The notes beneath the pieces are model-generated. The model was given only the letters and a program-made list of their open reading frames with translations, had not been told where the DNA came from and ran no database searches. DNA of 64,000 nucleotides from Methylophilus sp. 13 (GTDB taxonomy: Bacteria; Pseudomonadota; Gammaproteobacteria; Burkholderiales; Methylophilaceae): assembly GCF_015354335.1 (NCBI RefSeq), contig NZ_JADKYR010000004.1, forward strand, positions 247,532 through 311,531. The letters run 5' to 3'. Below are positions 1 through 9,092 of this stretch, in pieces. A program made the position numbers and the translations under genes. Each line of letters starts with the position of its first letter. Within the stretch, counting starts at the first letter, position 1.

Positions 1-1
1 G

Positions 2-679
2 CACACCCCGTGGCAGCTCTCGGTAGGATTGATCGGCTTGATTGTGGTACAAGCGCTGCTGGGTATGTGGACGGTGACTTTGTTGCTGAAACCCATGATA
101 GTGACTTTACATTTGCTGGGCGGCATGACGACCTTGGCTGTCTTAAGCTGGATCGCCTGCCGACATGTTGCCAGCCAACGTATCGTGATCAGGCCGTGGC
201 AATTGCGCTGGTTGCAACTGGCTTTGCTGGTCTGGATACTGCAGGTGTTACTGGGGGGCTGGACCAGCAGTAATTATGCGGCCCTGGCCTGTACGGACTT
301 TCCCACTTGCCATGGTGCCTGGTGGCCAGACATGGATGTGGGCGAGGCGTTTCATTTGACTCGGGCCTTGGGTGAAAGCCGGGAGGGCGGACAGCTGCAC
401 CTGAATGCATTAACGGCCATCCAATGGGTGCATCGGTTAGGGGCACTGCTGGTGTTTGTATGGCTCATGGTCAGCGTCAAGCTGTTGTGGCAATCAGCCA
501 TGCCGCGTTGGTTGCCTGCCTGCTTGCTGATGCTCGTGTTGGGTCAGATTGCATTGGGGATTGCCAACCTGATTTTGCAGTTACCGTTAGTGCTGGCGGT
601 CATGCATAACGCCGGGGCTGCGCTGCTCGGAATATGTCTGGTCGCCATTAATGCCAGATTGAAACATTCATTAGATTAA
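2..679 (+). CDS. ctaA: Haem A synthase CtaA (5' end outside window)
   Basis: Membrane enzyme that oxidises the C8 methyl of haem O to give haem A for aa3-type cytochrome oxidase. The reading frame is open from base 2, so the N-terminus lies upstream of the window; an internal TTG at 29 is not the start. Visible family marks are a histidine in a helix (TLHLLGG), the paired-cysteine loop ACTDFPTCHGAWWP, a second histidine pair region (IQWVHRLGAL) and a C-terminal MHNAGA helix. These match the C-terminal two thirds of the COX15/CtaA family. It is followed after 18 bases by ctaB, the previous step of the pathway, which supports one transcript. Confidence 0.93.
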   Translation, partial: HTPWQLSVGLIGLIVVQALLGMWTVTLLLKPMIVTLHLLGGMTTLAVLSWIACRHVASQRIVIRPWQLRWLQLALLVWILQVLLGGWTSSNYAALACTDFPTCHGAWWPDMDVGEAFHLTRALGESREGGQLHLNALTAIQWVHRLGALLVFVWLMVSVKLLWQSAMPRWLPACLLMLVLGQIALGIANLILQLPLVLAVMHNAGAALLGICLVAINARLKHSLD

Positions 680-697
680 AACAAGGGGGAGTATGCG

Positions 698-1594
698 ATG
701 CAAACAGCATGGATCACACACATGGCCGCTGCAAAAATGGGCTTGCGGCACTTTTATGCCTTATGTAAACCGCGCGTCACTGCGCTGATCGTCTTTACCG
801 CCATGATAGGCATGTTTATGGCCACGCCGGGTATGGTGCCGGTCACTGTGCTGGTGGCCGCCACGGTGGGCATTGCTTTCGCATCTGGGGCTGCCGCGGC
901 ATTCAATTGCCTGATCGAGTATAAGATTGATGCCATGATGGCGCGTACGCGCGCACGCCCATTGCCTACCGGCCAGTTATCGCAAATGGAGACCTTGCTG
1001 TTTGCCAGCGTGCTGGGCGGGGTAGGGTTGAGCATCCTCTATTACTGGGTAAACCCGCTCACCATGTGGCTGACCTTAGCTACATTTGTCGGCTATGCGG
1101 TGATTTACACGGTGTTTCTCAAACCCGCTACCCCGATGAATATTGTGATTGGCGGCGCTTCTGGCGCCATGCCGCCGATTCTGGGTTGGGCAGCAGTCAA
1201 CAATACCGTCTCGCCAGAGTCGCTGGTGATGTTTTTGATTATTTTTGCCTGGACGCCTCCGCACTTTTGGGCGCTGGCTTTGTATCGCCGCGAAGAATAC
1301 GCCAAAGTCGGCATGCCCATGTTACCGGTCACCCATGGTGAGCGGTTCACACTGTTGCATATTGTCTTGTATACCGTGATTCTGGTGGTGGTGTCGCTGA
1401 TGCCTTACGGCCTCGGCATGAGTGGCTGGCTCTACCTGTTGTCCGCCGTGCTGCTCAATGCAGTGTTTATGTATTATGTGGTCAGCCTCTACCGACAGTA
1501 TTCAGATGCGCTGGCTAAAACCACCTTCAAGTATTCCATCCTCTACTTGAGCCTGATTTTTGCGGCGCTGTTACTGGATCATTACCTCATTTAA
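698..1594 (+). CDS. ctaB: Protoheme IX farnesyltransferase (haem O synthase)
   Basis: Integral membrane prenyltransferase that adds a farnesyl group to haem B, giving haem O, the substrate of CtaA encoded just upstream. The 298-residue length is normal for the UbiA-superfamily CtaB/CyoE group. The substrate motif is seen as N70, E74 and D78 followed by an Arg-rich stretch ending RPLPTG, and the second polar loop [19 protein letters not shown] is intact. About nine hydrophobic segments can be read. The ATG at 698 is preceded by a purine-rich ribosome site (AGGGGGAG). The gene ends at a strong bidirectional hairpin. Confidence 0.95.
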   Translation: MQTAWITHMAAAKMGLRHFYALCKPRVTALIVFTAMIGMFMATPGMVPVTVLVAATVGIAFASGAAAAFNCLIEYKIDAMMARTRARPLPTGQLSQMETLLFASVLGGVGLSILYYWVNPLTMWLTLATFVGYAVIYTVFLKPATPMNIVIGGASGAMPPILGWAAVNNTVSPESLVMFLIIFAWTPPHFWALALYRREEYAKVGMPMLPVTHGERFTLLHIVLYTVILVVVSLMPYGLGMSGWLYLLSAVLLNAVFMYYVVSLYRQYSDALAKTTFKYSILYLSLIFAALLLDHYLI

Positions 1595-1620
1595 AAAACA
1601 ACAGCGTTTAAAATCAAAGC

Positions 1621-1663
1621 CACAGTGCCGATGCGGATAGCTCCCGTATCGGCACTGTGCTTT
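1621..1663. terminator. Bidirectional intrinsic terminator between ctaB and sodC
   Basis: A 16-bp stem (1621-1636 with 1644-1659, one G-T pair) with a 7-base loop. It is followed by CTTTT on the plus strand and preceded by an A-rich run that gives a T-run on the minus strand, so it can end both ctaB and the convergent sodC. Confidence 0.9.
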
Positions 1664-1670
1664 TAGCCCG

Positions 1671-2192
1671 TTATTTAATCACGCCACACGCGATTCTTGG
1701 CCCCGCATTGCCCGCTGGCTGAGTCACATAATCGTCAGCATCGCGATGAAGAATCATCGCATGTCCAATCAGTGCATGTGCCCCTTCAGCCAGGCTGGCA
1801 TTCTCCAGCGTTGCGCGGTAAATGGCATGGCCCGTGTTGTCTGCTTTCAGGTTAGGAAGGTCGCCAAAATGATGGCTAGGCGTTGCTTGCGAGGCATGTG
1901 GATGTGCATCGGGATTGAAGTGCCCGCCTGCACTCGAAGCATCCGCCGCAGAGCAATCGCCTTTCTCATGAATATGAAAGCCGTGTATGGAGTTGGGCGT
2001 CAAGCCAGCCACACGGGCAATCAACAGTACTTTCGTGCCCTGTTGAATCAGGTCTACATCGCCGGTGACCTTTGAGTCGGATTTGGCTTCCAGCGTGGCG
2101 TGCGCAGAAGTCTGCTGCATGAAAGGTATTTGACTGCAGGAGGCCAATAAAAAAGGCGAGAGGCTGAGCAGCAAGCGGGATAGGGTTTGCAT
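1671..2192 (-). CDS. sodC: Cu/Zn superoxide dismutase, predicted lipoprotein
   Basis: Periplasmic or outer-membrane-anchored enzyme that dismutates superoxide. Copper and zinc ligands are visible in GFHIHEKGDCS, in the HFNPDAHPHA region, in HHFGDLPNL and in HAMILH; the C-terminal cysteine (ACGVI) can pair with the one in GDCS. The start chosen at 2192 gives a 173-residue protein with a short signal ending in LLASC, a lipobox with the cysteine at residue 19. The AAGGAG ribosome site lies 9 bases upstream. The frame is open further upstream, but that extension has no signal character. Single gene, ending at the shared hairpin with ctaB. Confidence 0.93.
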   Translation of the reverse strand: MQTLSRLLLSLSPFLLASCSQIPFMQQTSAHATLEAKSDSKVTGDVDLIQQGTKVLLIARVAGLTPNSIHGFHIHEKGDCSAADASSAGGHFNPDAHPHASQATPSHHFGDLPNLKADNTGHAIYRATLENASLAEGAHALIGHAMILHRDADDYVTQPAGNAGPRIACGVIK

Positions 2193-2349
2193 GAAATACT
2201 CCTTGGTATGAATCATTGAGCGAGAGATTACTGTCATCAGGCGAGGGCAGGTGTCGCAAAGTCGGGCATAGACCCTTAAAGCAGGCACCAGGCTTTAAAA
2301 GTTTCCATGACGATGACTGGCACCATGCCACGATGCCTGGGTGATCCGA

Positions 2350-3213
2350 CTACTTGGGTTGCAAGAAGCCCAGGCCATGCGACCAGGTAATCACATGCAC
2401 GCCGGCCTCTTTCTGTTTGTCAGCAATTTGCAAATGCAGTTCATGCATTTTGGTCCAGTGGTGCTTGGGACGGTAATGGTGCTCGGCATGATAGCCATTG
2501 TTAAACCAGATCAGGTTGTAAAGCTTGCTGTAGCTGCTGACCCCCCAGGCAATCGGCAGCTCAGGATTGCCGCGCCAGTGCTCATACCAGCCGTTGAGCG
2601 AAGACAGGCAGTGGCCAAGGTAATAAAACGGCACCATAAACAGCATGAATTTCCAGTTCAGCACAAAGCCGACCAGCACCAGCAGGATGGCGCAGAGGAT
2701 TTCAAACACACCAAAGCGAGCCAGGCCAGGATTACGTTTTTTAATTTCCCGGTAGATTTCCGCCGGGTCGTCCCTGAAATAACTTTTGAAGGTATACGCC
2801 CAGACATTCTCAGGCTCACCGTTGCTGCCATAGCGGTAAATTGAGAGCCAGTCTATGGTGTTGCCATTGGCATCCGGCCGGTCGCTGTTACCGATATGAT
2901 GGCGTTTATGCACGGCATCATAAAAGGTTTGCGAGAAGACCATGGTCACAGACTCCAGCAGGCTGAATATCCGGTTCAGGAACTCAGACTTGAAGTAGGG
3001 GTTGTGGATGAAGTTATGCGAGATGCCATTGATATTCCATGAAATGCTGACGGCGTAGACCAGCCCCAGTAGTACATTGGCGTACCAGGGCAGGCGGTCA
3101 AACCATAGAAACATGCCAATCAAATAGGCAAAATGCAGTATCCCGAACACAACGGGGATCACATCCCAGTAAGAGTAGGCAAATAGAAAGCCTGGCTTGT
3201 TTTTGGCGGCCAT
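2350..3213 (-). CDS. Membrane fatty acid desaturase, copy 1
   Basis: 287-residue member of the membrane di-iron desaturase family (fatty acid desaturase type 1). Three histidine clusters that bind the di-iron centre are visible: HNFIH, HKRHH and GYHAEHHYRPKHHW. Hydrophobic hairpins flank them. The exact acyl substrate and position of the double bond cannot be read from sequence. It starts at the base after the end of the upstream gene 3214-4086, a close paralogue in which most motif blocks recur, so the two form a tandem duplication in one transcript. It ends near the sodC region without an obvious hairpin. Confidence 0.88.
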   Translation of the reverse strand: MAAKNKPGFLFAYSYWDVIPVVFGILHFAYLIGMFLWFDRLPWYANVLLGLVYAVSISWNINGISHNFIHNPYFKSEFLNRIFSLLESVTMVFSQTFYDAVHKRHHIGNSDRPDANGNTIDWLSIYRYGSNGEPENVWAYTFKSYFRDDPAEIYREIKKRNPGLARFGVFEILCAILLVLVGFVLNWKFMLFMVPFYYLGHCLSSLNGWYEHWRGNPELPIAWGVSSYSKLYNLIWFNNGYHAEHHYRPKHHWTKMHELHLQIADKQKEAGVHVITWSHGLGFLQPK

Positions 3214-4086
3214 TTATTGTTCCTTCATCCATTCCATCATAAATCCAATCGGGTGTGGCCAAGGGATCACCTTGACCCCGGCTTGTTTTTGTTTCTCGGC
3301 AATTTCTGTGTGCAAGGCATGCATCTGTGTCCAGTGATGCTTGGGCCGATAGTGATGTTCGGCGTGATAGCCATTGTTTAACCACAACCAGTTATAGAGT
3401 TTGTTGTAGCAGCTGACGCCCCAGGCAATTGGCAAGTCCGGGTTGGCGCCAGCGTGCTCATAGTAGCCATTCATGGCCGTCAGCGAATGGCCCAGGTAAT
3501 AAAAGAACACGAAGAACAGCCCGAATAGCCAATCCCACAGCAAAAAGCCCACGATCATCAAGGTGACCACGACGACTTCAAACACCGCGAAATAGGCCAA
3601 TGCCTGGCTATGTTTTTTAATCAAACCGTAGATGCGTTTGGGATCATCACGGAAATAACTCAGCAGCGAGTATTTGAGTGGATGCTCGGCTTGACCATGC
3701 GCGCCATGCCGATAAATGGAGATCCAGTCTATGGTCTCGCCATCGGCACCTTTGCGGTCATTGTTGCCGATGTGATGTTGCCGGTGGACATAGTCATACA
3801 TGGTTTGCGAGAAGCCCATGGTGACTGATTCCATCAGGCTGAACAGTCGGTTGAGCAGGGCAGATTTGAAGTAGGCGTTGTGAATAAAATTATGGGAAAC
3901 ACTATTCACATTCCACGAAATACTAAAGGCATAGATCAGTCCCACCACACATTTTTGCCACAGCGCCAGACTATGAAAGCTGGAAATCATCCATGCAAAA
4001 AACAAAAAATGCAGGCAACCGGCAAGGACAGGGATGATATCCCAGGCACTATAAGCGAACAGGTAAGGAGATTTTTTGACGCGCAC
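3214..4086 (-). CDS. Membrane fatty acid desaturase, copy 2
   Basis: 290-residue paralogue of the neighbouring desaturase, first in the pair. The same three histidine clusters are present (HNFIH, HRQHH, GYHAEHHYRPKHHW), with the same spacing and the same block around IDWISIYRHG. It lies directly against copy 1 (last base 3214, next gene from 3213), so the two are probably translated from one mRNA. The paralogues differ most in the membrane segments, which suggests different acyl chain preference or a hetero-complex; this is inference. The 4087-4220 leader shows no recognised regulatory element. Confidence 0.88.
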   Translation of the reverse strand: MRVKKSPYLFAYSAWDIIPVLAGCLHFLFFAWMISSFHSLALWQKCVVGLIYAFSISWNVNSVSHNFIHNAYFKSALLNRLFSLMESVTMGFSQTMYDYVHRQHHIGNNDRKGADGETIDWISIYRHGAHGQAEHPLKYSLLSYFRDDPKRIYGLIKKHSQALAYFAVFEVVVVTLMIVGFLLWDWLFGLFFVFFYYLGHSLTAMNGYYEHAGANPDLPIAWGVSCYNKLYNWLWLNNGYHAEHHYRPKHHWTQMHALHTEIAEKQKQAGVKVIPWPHPIGFMMEWMKEQ

Positions 4087-4220
4087 GGGCCAAACCTCAG
4101 CAATGATCCACGGATAAAATAATCTCGTATCATGCAGCGGATCACTTACTTAAGCCTTACAGCGGCAGAATTTTGCCAAACAGGGGCATGTGCCGACGTT
4201 TAGCGCATCGCAGAAGCAAC

Positions 4221-4252
4221 AAAAAAGCCTGTGTAAAACACAGGCTTTTTTT
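4221..4252. terminator. Bidirectional intrinsic terminator
   Basis: 10-bp stem (4225-4234 with 4238-4247) and a 3-base loop, flanked by A-run and T-run. It lies downstream of the minus-strand psiF-like gene and upstream of the desaturase pair. Confidence 0.85.
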
Positions 4253-4264
4253 GCAAGTGGCCGC

Positions 4265-4552
4265 TTAACTGGCGGACAGGCAGGATTTCATAAATGCTTT
4301 ACGCTCATCGCCTTTGAGCGCTTTGGTTTTAGCGTCAGCGTTACAGGTTTTCATTTTTTCCTGTTGCGCGGTCAACCCTGAGCTGGCGCCCTCTGCGGAC
4401 AGGCATTGTTTCATGAATGCTTTGCGTTCATCGCCGGCCAAGGCCTTGGCTTTTGCATCGGCGTTACAGGTTTTCATTTTTTCTTGTTGCGTGCCAGCCT
4501 GAACAGAAAAACAGACACAGGACAGCAACATAGCAATCACCAGTTTATTCAT
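4265..4552 (-). CDS. Secreted protein with two PsiF repeats
   Basis: 95-residue exported protein with a signal peptide (about 20 residues, ending VQA). It carries two near-identical repeats, each containing QQEKMKTCNADAK, then KAL.GDERKAFMK.CLS, with two cysteines per repeat. This is the PsiF repeat family, named after a phosphate-starvation-inducible E. coli protein; its function is unknown. The ATG at 4552 has GGAGA upstream; an in-frame TTG at 4564 is less likely. The gene is bounded by hairpins on both sides and is probably monocistronic. Confidence 0.85.
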   Translation of the reverse strand: MNKLVIAMLLSCVCFSVQAGTQQEKMKTCNADAKAKALAGDERKAFMKQCLSAEGASSGLTAQQEKMKTCNADAKTKALKGDERKAFMKSCLSAS

Positions 4553-4647
4553 CGACGTCTCCAAACAAAATAAATTTTTCGAGTTTGAGGCTGCCAGCGG
4601 CGGCCTGTGTGTTGCATTTTGACATAGAGCGCATGGCTTGGGGAATA

Positions 4648-4676
4648 AAAAAAGCCCGGGAGATCCCGGGCTTTTA
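4648..4676. terminator. Bidirectional intrinsic terminator
   Basis: Stem of 10 bp (4651-4660 with 4665-4674, core GCCCGGG) with a 4-base loop, with an A-run before and a T-run after. It ends the sorbosone-dehydrogenase-like gene on the minus strand. Confidence 0.9.
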
Positions 4677-4698
4677 TGCCTGACGCTGAGACGTCTAT

Positions 4699-6639
4699 TT
4701 AATGAATGGGCATACGATAGAGCAAGCCGGCTTTCATGTCGGGGATCAGTAGTGATTTGCCATCCGCGGAGAGGCTGATATCGGCTGCTGACTGATAGCC
4801 CTGGATGATGCGTTGCGGCGTCGCTTTGGGGTCACTGAGTTGCCAGACGTTGCCGCCCGCCCAGTCACTGACATACAGCATGCCGTAGGCGTCGCGGATC
4901 AGGCCATCTGCGCCGCCAAAGCCCTGGTTCAGTAGCGTCACTACCGGCTTGCTGCCACCCAGTTGAACACTGAACAATTTGCCTGTGCCAAAGTCTGCGA
5001 CCAGCAAACGGTTAGGACCATCCATGAGCAAACCATTGGGGCGTTTGATCCCGGCATTGGCTTTGAGCACTTGCGTGACCTTACCCTCAGGCGTGAGTTT
5101 GAAAATCCCCGCGCCCTTGCCGTTGTCATCGCCACTGTCAGAGACGTAGACATTGCCTAGGCCGTCAATCTCGATATCGTTCAGGAACACTGGTTTTTGT
5201 GGGAAGGCACTGGGTGCAGCGACTACGGTCTGCTTGCCGTTGCTGGTGTCAATCCGCACCACGCGATCATTATCCGCCAAATACAGTTGGCCATTAAACA
5301 GATCCAGCCCTTTGGGGTCATTCAGGCCTTCTGCCAGTGTGGTACGGGTGCCGTCGGCCGCAATGCGCGTGATTTTGCCATCGCCCGCTTTACCAAATTC
5401 ACCGATTTCAGACACATACAGGGTGCCGTCCGGGCTGGCAAAAACGGATTCAGGCATGGCGAATCCGCTCAGTGTGTTGGCGGTGTTGGCGTTCACGCCT
5501 GACGCACCTGCTTTGCCTGTGTAGCTCACCCGGTAAATCACGCCATTGTAATCGTCCGAGACCAGTAACGAACCATCCGCAAGCTGTAACACATCCGTCG
5601 GGCGGCCCCAGACTTCGCCATCCGCGGTGAGCCAGCCATCAATAAATGGCTTGGTTTCCTTGACCTGGTGCTGAGCATCAAAAGTCACGCGCACCAACTG
5701 GTAGCCAACCGGCACCTTGCGGTTCCACGAGCCATGCTGGGTAATCACCGCATTGCCCTGATACTCGGCAGGGAACTGCTTGCCTGTGTAAAACTTGAAG
5801 CCAAGATTGGCGCTGTGCGCCTGGAATTCTGCAACAGGCTTAGCCACCTCGGCAGGCGGCGTTTTGTTTTTCCAGTTGGGATCGCGTGTATCGCCACCTG
5901 CATAATAGGGAAAGCCAAAGTGCAGCCCGGCTTTAGGTGCTGCGTTAAGTTCGTCATGCGGGATGTCTGGTCCGAGCAGATCGACGCCATTGTCAGTGAA
6001 AAACAGGGTTTGGGTGTCTGGCTGAAAATCCATGCCGACCGAGTTACGCACGCCTTTGGCAAACGTTTCCACATGACTGCCATCGGCATTCATGCGGATA
6101 ATTGAGGCCTCGTGACCTGTCGGGTCGCAGATATTGCATGGCGCGCCTATGGTCACATATAGCTTGTTGTCCGGCCCTACCGCCAGATAGCGCCAACCGT
6201 GATGCGCCTTGTCCGGCAGTTGTTCATACACGACTTCACGCATGGCCTTAAACGGCAGCGTGAGGTCAAAGTCTGGGGCGGCATAGCGTGTGATGCGATG
6301 CTGCTCGGCCACATATAAATGGCCATCCACCATGGCGACGCCATTGCCAACCTTGAGATCGTCCAGAATGCTGACCACCTGGTCAGCCTTGTGATCCTTG
6401 TTTTTATCGACGACGGCATACACATGGTTGCCACGCGTACCGACATACACATTGCCATTGGTGCCCAGCGCCATCTGGCGGGCCCCCGGCACCTCGGCAT
6501 ACACATCAATCTGAAAGCCATCCGGCAGATGCAGTTTGTTTAAATTGGCACGTACATCATTGATATCTGCCCAGGATGCATTCGCCGCTGTCGCAAGCAC
6601 AGCGCCCAGCAGGCAGGTGATTAATCTTTTTTTCATCAC
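4699..6639 (-). CDS. Secreted sorbosone/glucose dehydrogenase-like protein fused to an NHL/SMP-30-like propeller
   Basis: 646 residues with a Sec signal peptide (cleavage near ANASWA), so periplasmic. Residues about 30-365 match the soluble PQQ glucose/sorbosone dehydrogenase propeller: the candidate catalytic histidine is in KAHHGWR and the arginine in KGVRNSVGMDF, and a paired-cysteine loop (GAPCNICDP) is present. Residues about 390-640 form a second propeller with repeated blades of the type GLxNVYVSDSGDD and LLVADFGTGKLF, typical of NHL/SMP-30 lactonases. A sugar or aldehyde oxidase coupled to a lactonase-like domain is a reasonable inference. Start ATG-ATG follows a GAGGAT ribosome site. 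It is divergent from the AraC gene. Confidence 0.78.
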   Translation of the reverse strand: MMKKRLITCLLGAVLATAANASWADINDVRANLNKLHLPDGFQIDVYAEVPGARQMALGTNGNVYVGTRGNHVYAVVDKNKDHKADQVVSILDDLKVGNGVAMVDGHLYVAEQHRITRYAAPDFDLTLPFKAMREVVYEQLPDKAHHGWRYLAVGPDNKLYVTIGAPCNICDPTGHEASIIRMNADGSHVETFAKGVRNSVGMDFQPDTQTLFFTDNGVDLLGPDIPHDELNAAPKAGLHFGFPYYAGGDTRDPNWKNKTPPAEVAKPVAEFQAHSANLGFKFYTGKQFPAEYQGNAVITQHGSWNRKVPVGYQLVRVTFDAQHQVKETKPFIDGWLTADGEVWGRPTDVLQLADGSLLVSDDYNGVIYRVSYTGKAGASGVNANTANTLSGFAMPESVFASPDGTLYVSEIGEFGKAGDGKITRIAADGTRTTLAEGLNDPKGLDLFNGQLYLADNDRVVRIDTSNGKQTVVAAPSAFPQKPVFLNDIEIDGLGNVYVSDSGDDNGKGAGIFKLTPEGKVTQVLKANAGIKRPNGLLMDGPNRLLVADFGTGKLFSVQLGGSKPVVTLLNQGFGGADGLIRDAYGMLYVSDWAGGNVWQLSDPKATPQRIIQGYQSAADISLSADGKSLLIPDMKAGLLYRMPIH

Positions 6640-6820
6640 GGATATCCTCTTCTCTACAAATATTTAAACCAATATACTTAGCACAGCCAGTGTAAGCACT
6701 TGCGCAAGCCCTGCAAAGTTTAAAAATATGAAATGATTGCCTATTCCTATTTTGGATATGCTGCTTATTGCTATTTGGTAGTAATATCAATGCCTGATTA
6801 TTCAATGAACCGGGGATATT

Positions 6821-7786
6821 ATGAATAATGAATGCTGGCATGCGCACGACAAGGAACGAACTATTTCTCTGCTCTCGGCACTGACGCCCAAAGAGGGATT
6901 TACCCTGACCGCACTCGATGGCGTCAAACTCATGCGCTGGAACCGGTCGATTGCACGCAGCCCGGTGTTTTACGAACCTAGTATTGTGTTTGTCTGTCAG
7001 GGCAGAAAAGTGGGTTACCTAGGCGGTGAGGTCTACCAGTATAACCCACAGCAGTTTCTGATTCTGTCAGTGCCGTTGCCGTTTGAAAGCGAAACCATCG
7101 CCTCCCCAGACGAGCCACTACTGGCCATTTCTATCCGTATCAACTTATCGGTGATCTCAGAGTTGTTAATGAGCCTGGAGCACACAACGCCGATGCAGGT
7201 GAATGGCAAAAGCGGCATTATTTCTACCGCGCTGGACAAACAACTCTCCAATGCAGTGGTGCGATTGCTGGAGTGCCTGCAATCCAAAACGGAGGCTGCC
7301 GTGCTTGGCCAGGCGATTATCCGCGAGATTCATTACCGGCTGCTCACCTCGGCGCAATCTTCTGCCATCCTGGCCGCGCATAGCACGCACAGTAATTTGG
7401 GCCGCATCAGCAAAGCCTTGCGCCTGATTCATGCCGAATATGCCAACGCCCTCAATGTGGACACTCTGGCAGCGGTCTCTGCCATGAGTGTGCCGTCGTT
7501 TCATGCCGCCTTTCGCGATGTCACGGCCACTTCACCTATCCAGTATTTGAAAAAAACACGGCTGCACAAAGCCAGGTTGTTGATGGTGCAAGACGGTATG
7601 AATGCCACGCTGGCGGCGACCAAGGTGGGTTATGAGAGCGCTTCGCAGTTTAGCCGTGAATTCAAGCGCATGTTTGGCCGCAGCCCGATGGAAGAGGTGA
7701 GTGCAGTCCGTAGTGCCTTGATCACTTCACCAGGGGAATTTATTGGCAATCAACGGGACTATGCTTATGTGACCGTTCAGCAATAG
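6821..7786 (+). CDS. AraC family transcriptional regulator
   Basis: 321-residue activator. Residues about 25-180 match the AraC_N cupin-like sensor domain (FYEPSIVFVCQGRKVGYLGG, then PLPFESE). The C-terminal 100 residues hold the two helix-turn-helix motifs of the AraC/XylS domain, including the signature around SASQFSREFKRMFGRSPME. Its place 155 bases before a same-strand zinc alcohol dehydrogenase, and divergent to the sugar-dehydrogenase-like gene, suggests it controls one or both. This AraC_N subtype is common next to aldehyde/alcohol oxidoreductases. The inducer is unknown. Confidence 0.88.
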   Translation: MNNECWHAHDKERTISLLSALTPKEGFTLTALDGVKLMRWNRSIARSPVFYEPSIVFVCQGRKVGYLGGEVYQYNPQQFLILSVPLPFESETIASPDEPLLAISIRINLSVISELLMSLEHTTPMQVNGKSGIISTALDKQLSNAVVRLLECLQSKTEAAVLGQAIIREIHYRLLTSAQSSAILAAHSTHSNLGRISKALRLIHAEYANALNVDTLAAVSAMSVPSFHAAFRDVTATSPIQYLKKTRLHKARLLMVQDGMNATLAATKVGYESASQFSREFKRMFGRSPMEEVSAVRSALITSPGEFIGNQRDYAYVTVQQ

Positions 7787-7941
7787 CGCGTCTGTGGCCT
7801 GTCAAAACATCCAAGAGGAATAGGCAACGATTTGAGAAGAGCAGGCAAGCCGGATGGCGTACGCTTGTTTAGACTGTTGATCAGACTGCGGACGACTTTG
7901 GCCGCGGAACATTTAGTTGAACAAAAAGACATGGAGATGCG

Positions 7942-8985
7942 ATGAAAACTGCAGCCTACGGCGTACAAAATGCAACCTCGCCCGTTGCCCCTATGAGTAT
8001 AGATCGCCGGGAACCCGGTCCTAACGATGTGCTCATCGACATCGAGTACTGCGGGATTTGCCATTCGGATATTCACCAGGCGCGCAATGAATGGGGTGGC
8101 GGTTCACTGTATCCCATGGTGCCAGGACATGAAATTGTCGGCCGCGTACGGCAGGTCGGCCCGCAAGTGAGCAAGTTCAAGCCTGGGCAATTGGTGGGGG
8201 TCGGTTGCATGGTGGATTCGTGCCGTCACTGTGAGGCCTGCGATGAAGGCGAAGAGCAATACTGTGACCACACGGTATTCACTTACAACGCCAAAGATCC
8301 CAAGCATGGCGGCCTGACCTTTGGTGGCTATGCCGAGCGGATTACCGTTGATGAACACTTTGTGGTCAGCGTGCCGGAAAACCTGGATACCAAAGCCGTG
8401 GCTCCCTTGCTCTGTGCCGGCATTACCTTGTATTCGCCATTGAAACACTGGCAGGTGCAGCCCGGCCAGAAAGTCGGCATTATCGGCCTGGGCGGCTTGG
8501 GGCACATGGGGGTTAAATTGGCGGCTGCGATGGGCGCGCATGTGGTGATGATTACCACTTCGGCCAGCAAGGCGGCTGATGCGACCAAGCTGGGCGCGCA
8601 TGAGGTGCTGATCTCCACACAAGCCGAAGACCTGGCCAAGCATGCTTCCAGTTTTGATTTGATTATTGACACGGTGCCGGTTGCCCATGACCTGAACCCT
8701 TATATTGGCCTGCTCAAGCGGGATAAAACTATCGTGCTGGTCGGTCCGCTGGACCCGGTTGACGTCCATGGCGCCAACCTGATCACGCAACGCCGTCATG
8801 TCGCCGGGTCACTGATAGGCGGCATTGCGGAAACCCAGGAAATGCTGGATTTCTGTGGCAAACATAATATCGTCAGTGATGTCGAGATGATCGATGCCAA
8901 CTATATCAATGATGCTTACGAGCGCATGCTCAAGAGTGATGTGAAATATCGTTTTGTGATTGATATCAATTCCATGAAAGCTTAA
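7942..8985 (+). CDS. Zinc-dependent NAD(P) alcohol dehydrogenase (YahK/cinnamyl type)
   Basis: 347-residue medium-chain dehydrogenase that interconverts alcohols and aldehydes. The catalytic zinc site is C40 and H63 with E64 (CGICHSD, PGHE); the structural zinc site is C94, C97, C100 and C108. The Rossmann motif is GLGGLGHMG. Length and motif order fit the YahK/cinnamyl alcohol dehydrogenase group, which usually prefers NADPH and reduces aldehydes. In a probable methylotroph, aldehyde detoxification is a sensible role, but the substrate is not defined. ATG 7942 follows GGAGATG. It ends at a clear intrinsic terminator. Confidence 0.9.
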   Translation: MKTAAYGVQNATSPVAPMSIDRREPGPNDVLIDIEYCGICHSDIHQARNEWGGGSLYPMVPGHEIVGRVRQVGPQVSKFKPGQLVGVGCMVDSCRHCEACDEGEEQYCDHTVFTYNAKDPKHGGLTFGGYAERITVDEHFVVSVPENLDTKAVAPLLCAGITLYSPLKHWQVQPGQKVGIIGLGGLGHMGVKLAAAMGAHVVMITTSASKAADATKLGAHEVLISTQAEDLAKHASSFDLIIDTVPVAHDLNPYIGLLKRDKTIVLVGPLDPVDVHGANLITQRRHVAGSLIGGIAETQEMLDFCGKHNIVSDVEMIDANYINDAYERMLKSDVKYRFVIDINSMKA

Positions 8986-9011
8986 GCGGAGAGTACTTGC
9001 CGTCTGGCGAT

Positions 9012-9046
9012 AAAAAAGCCCTGTTTAAATGAACAGGGCTTTTTTA
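9012..9046. terminator. Intrinsic terminator after the alcohol dehydrogenase
   Basis: Inverted repeat with core AGCCCTGTT/AACAGGGCT, loop of about 4-6 bases, flanked by A- and T-runs. It may act on both strands, serving also the convergent FlxA-like gene. Confidence 0.88.
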
Positions 9047-9092
9047 TAGGTAATGCCAGGCCCGACCACCAAAGCTGAGGGCCGAAAACAGT

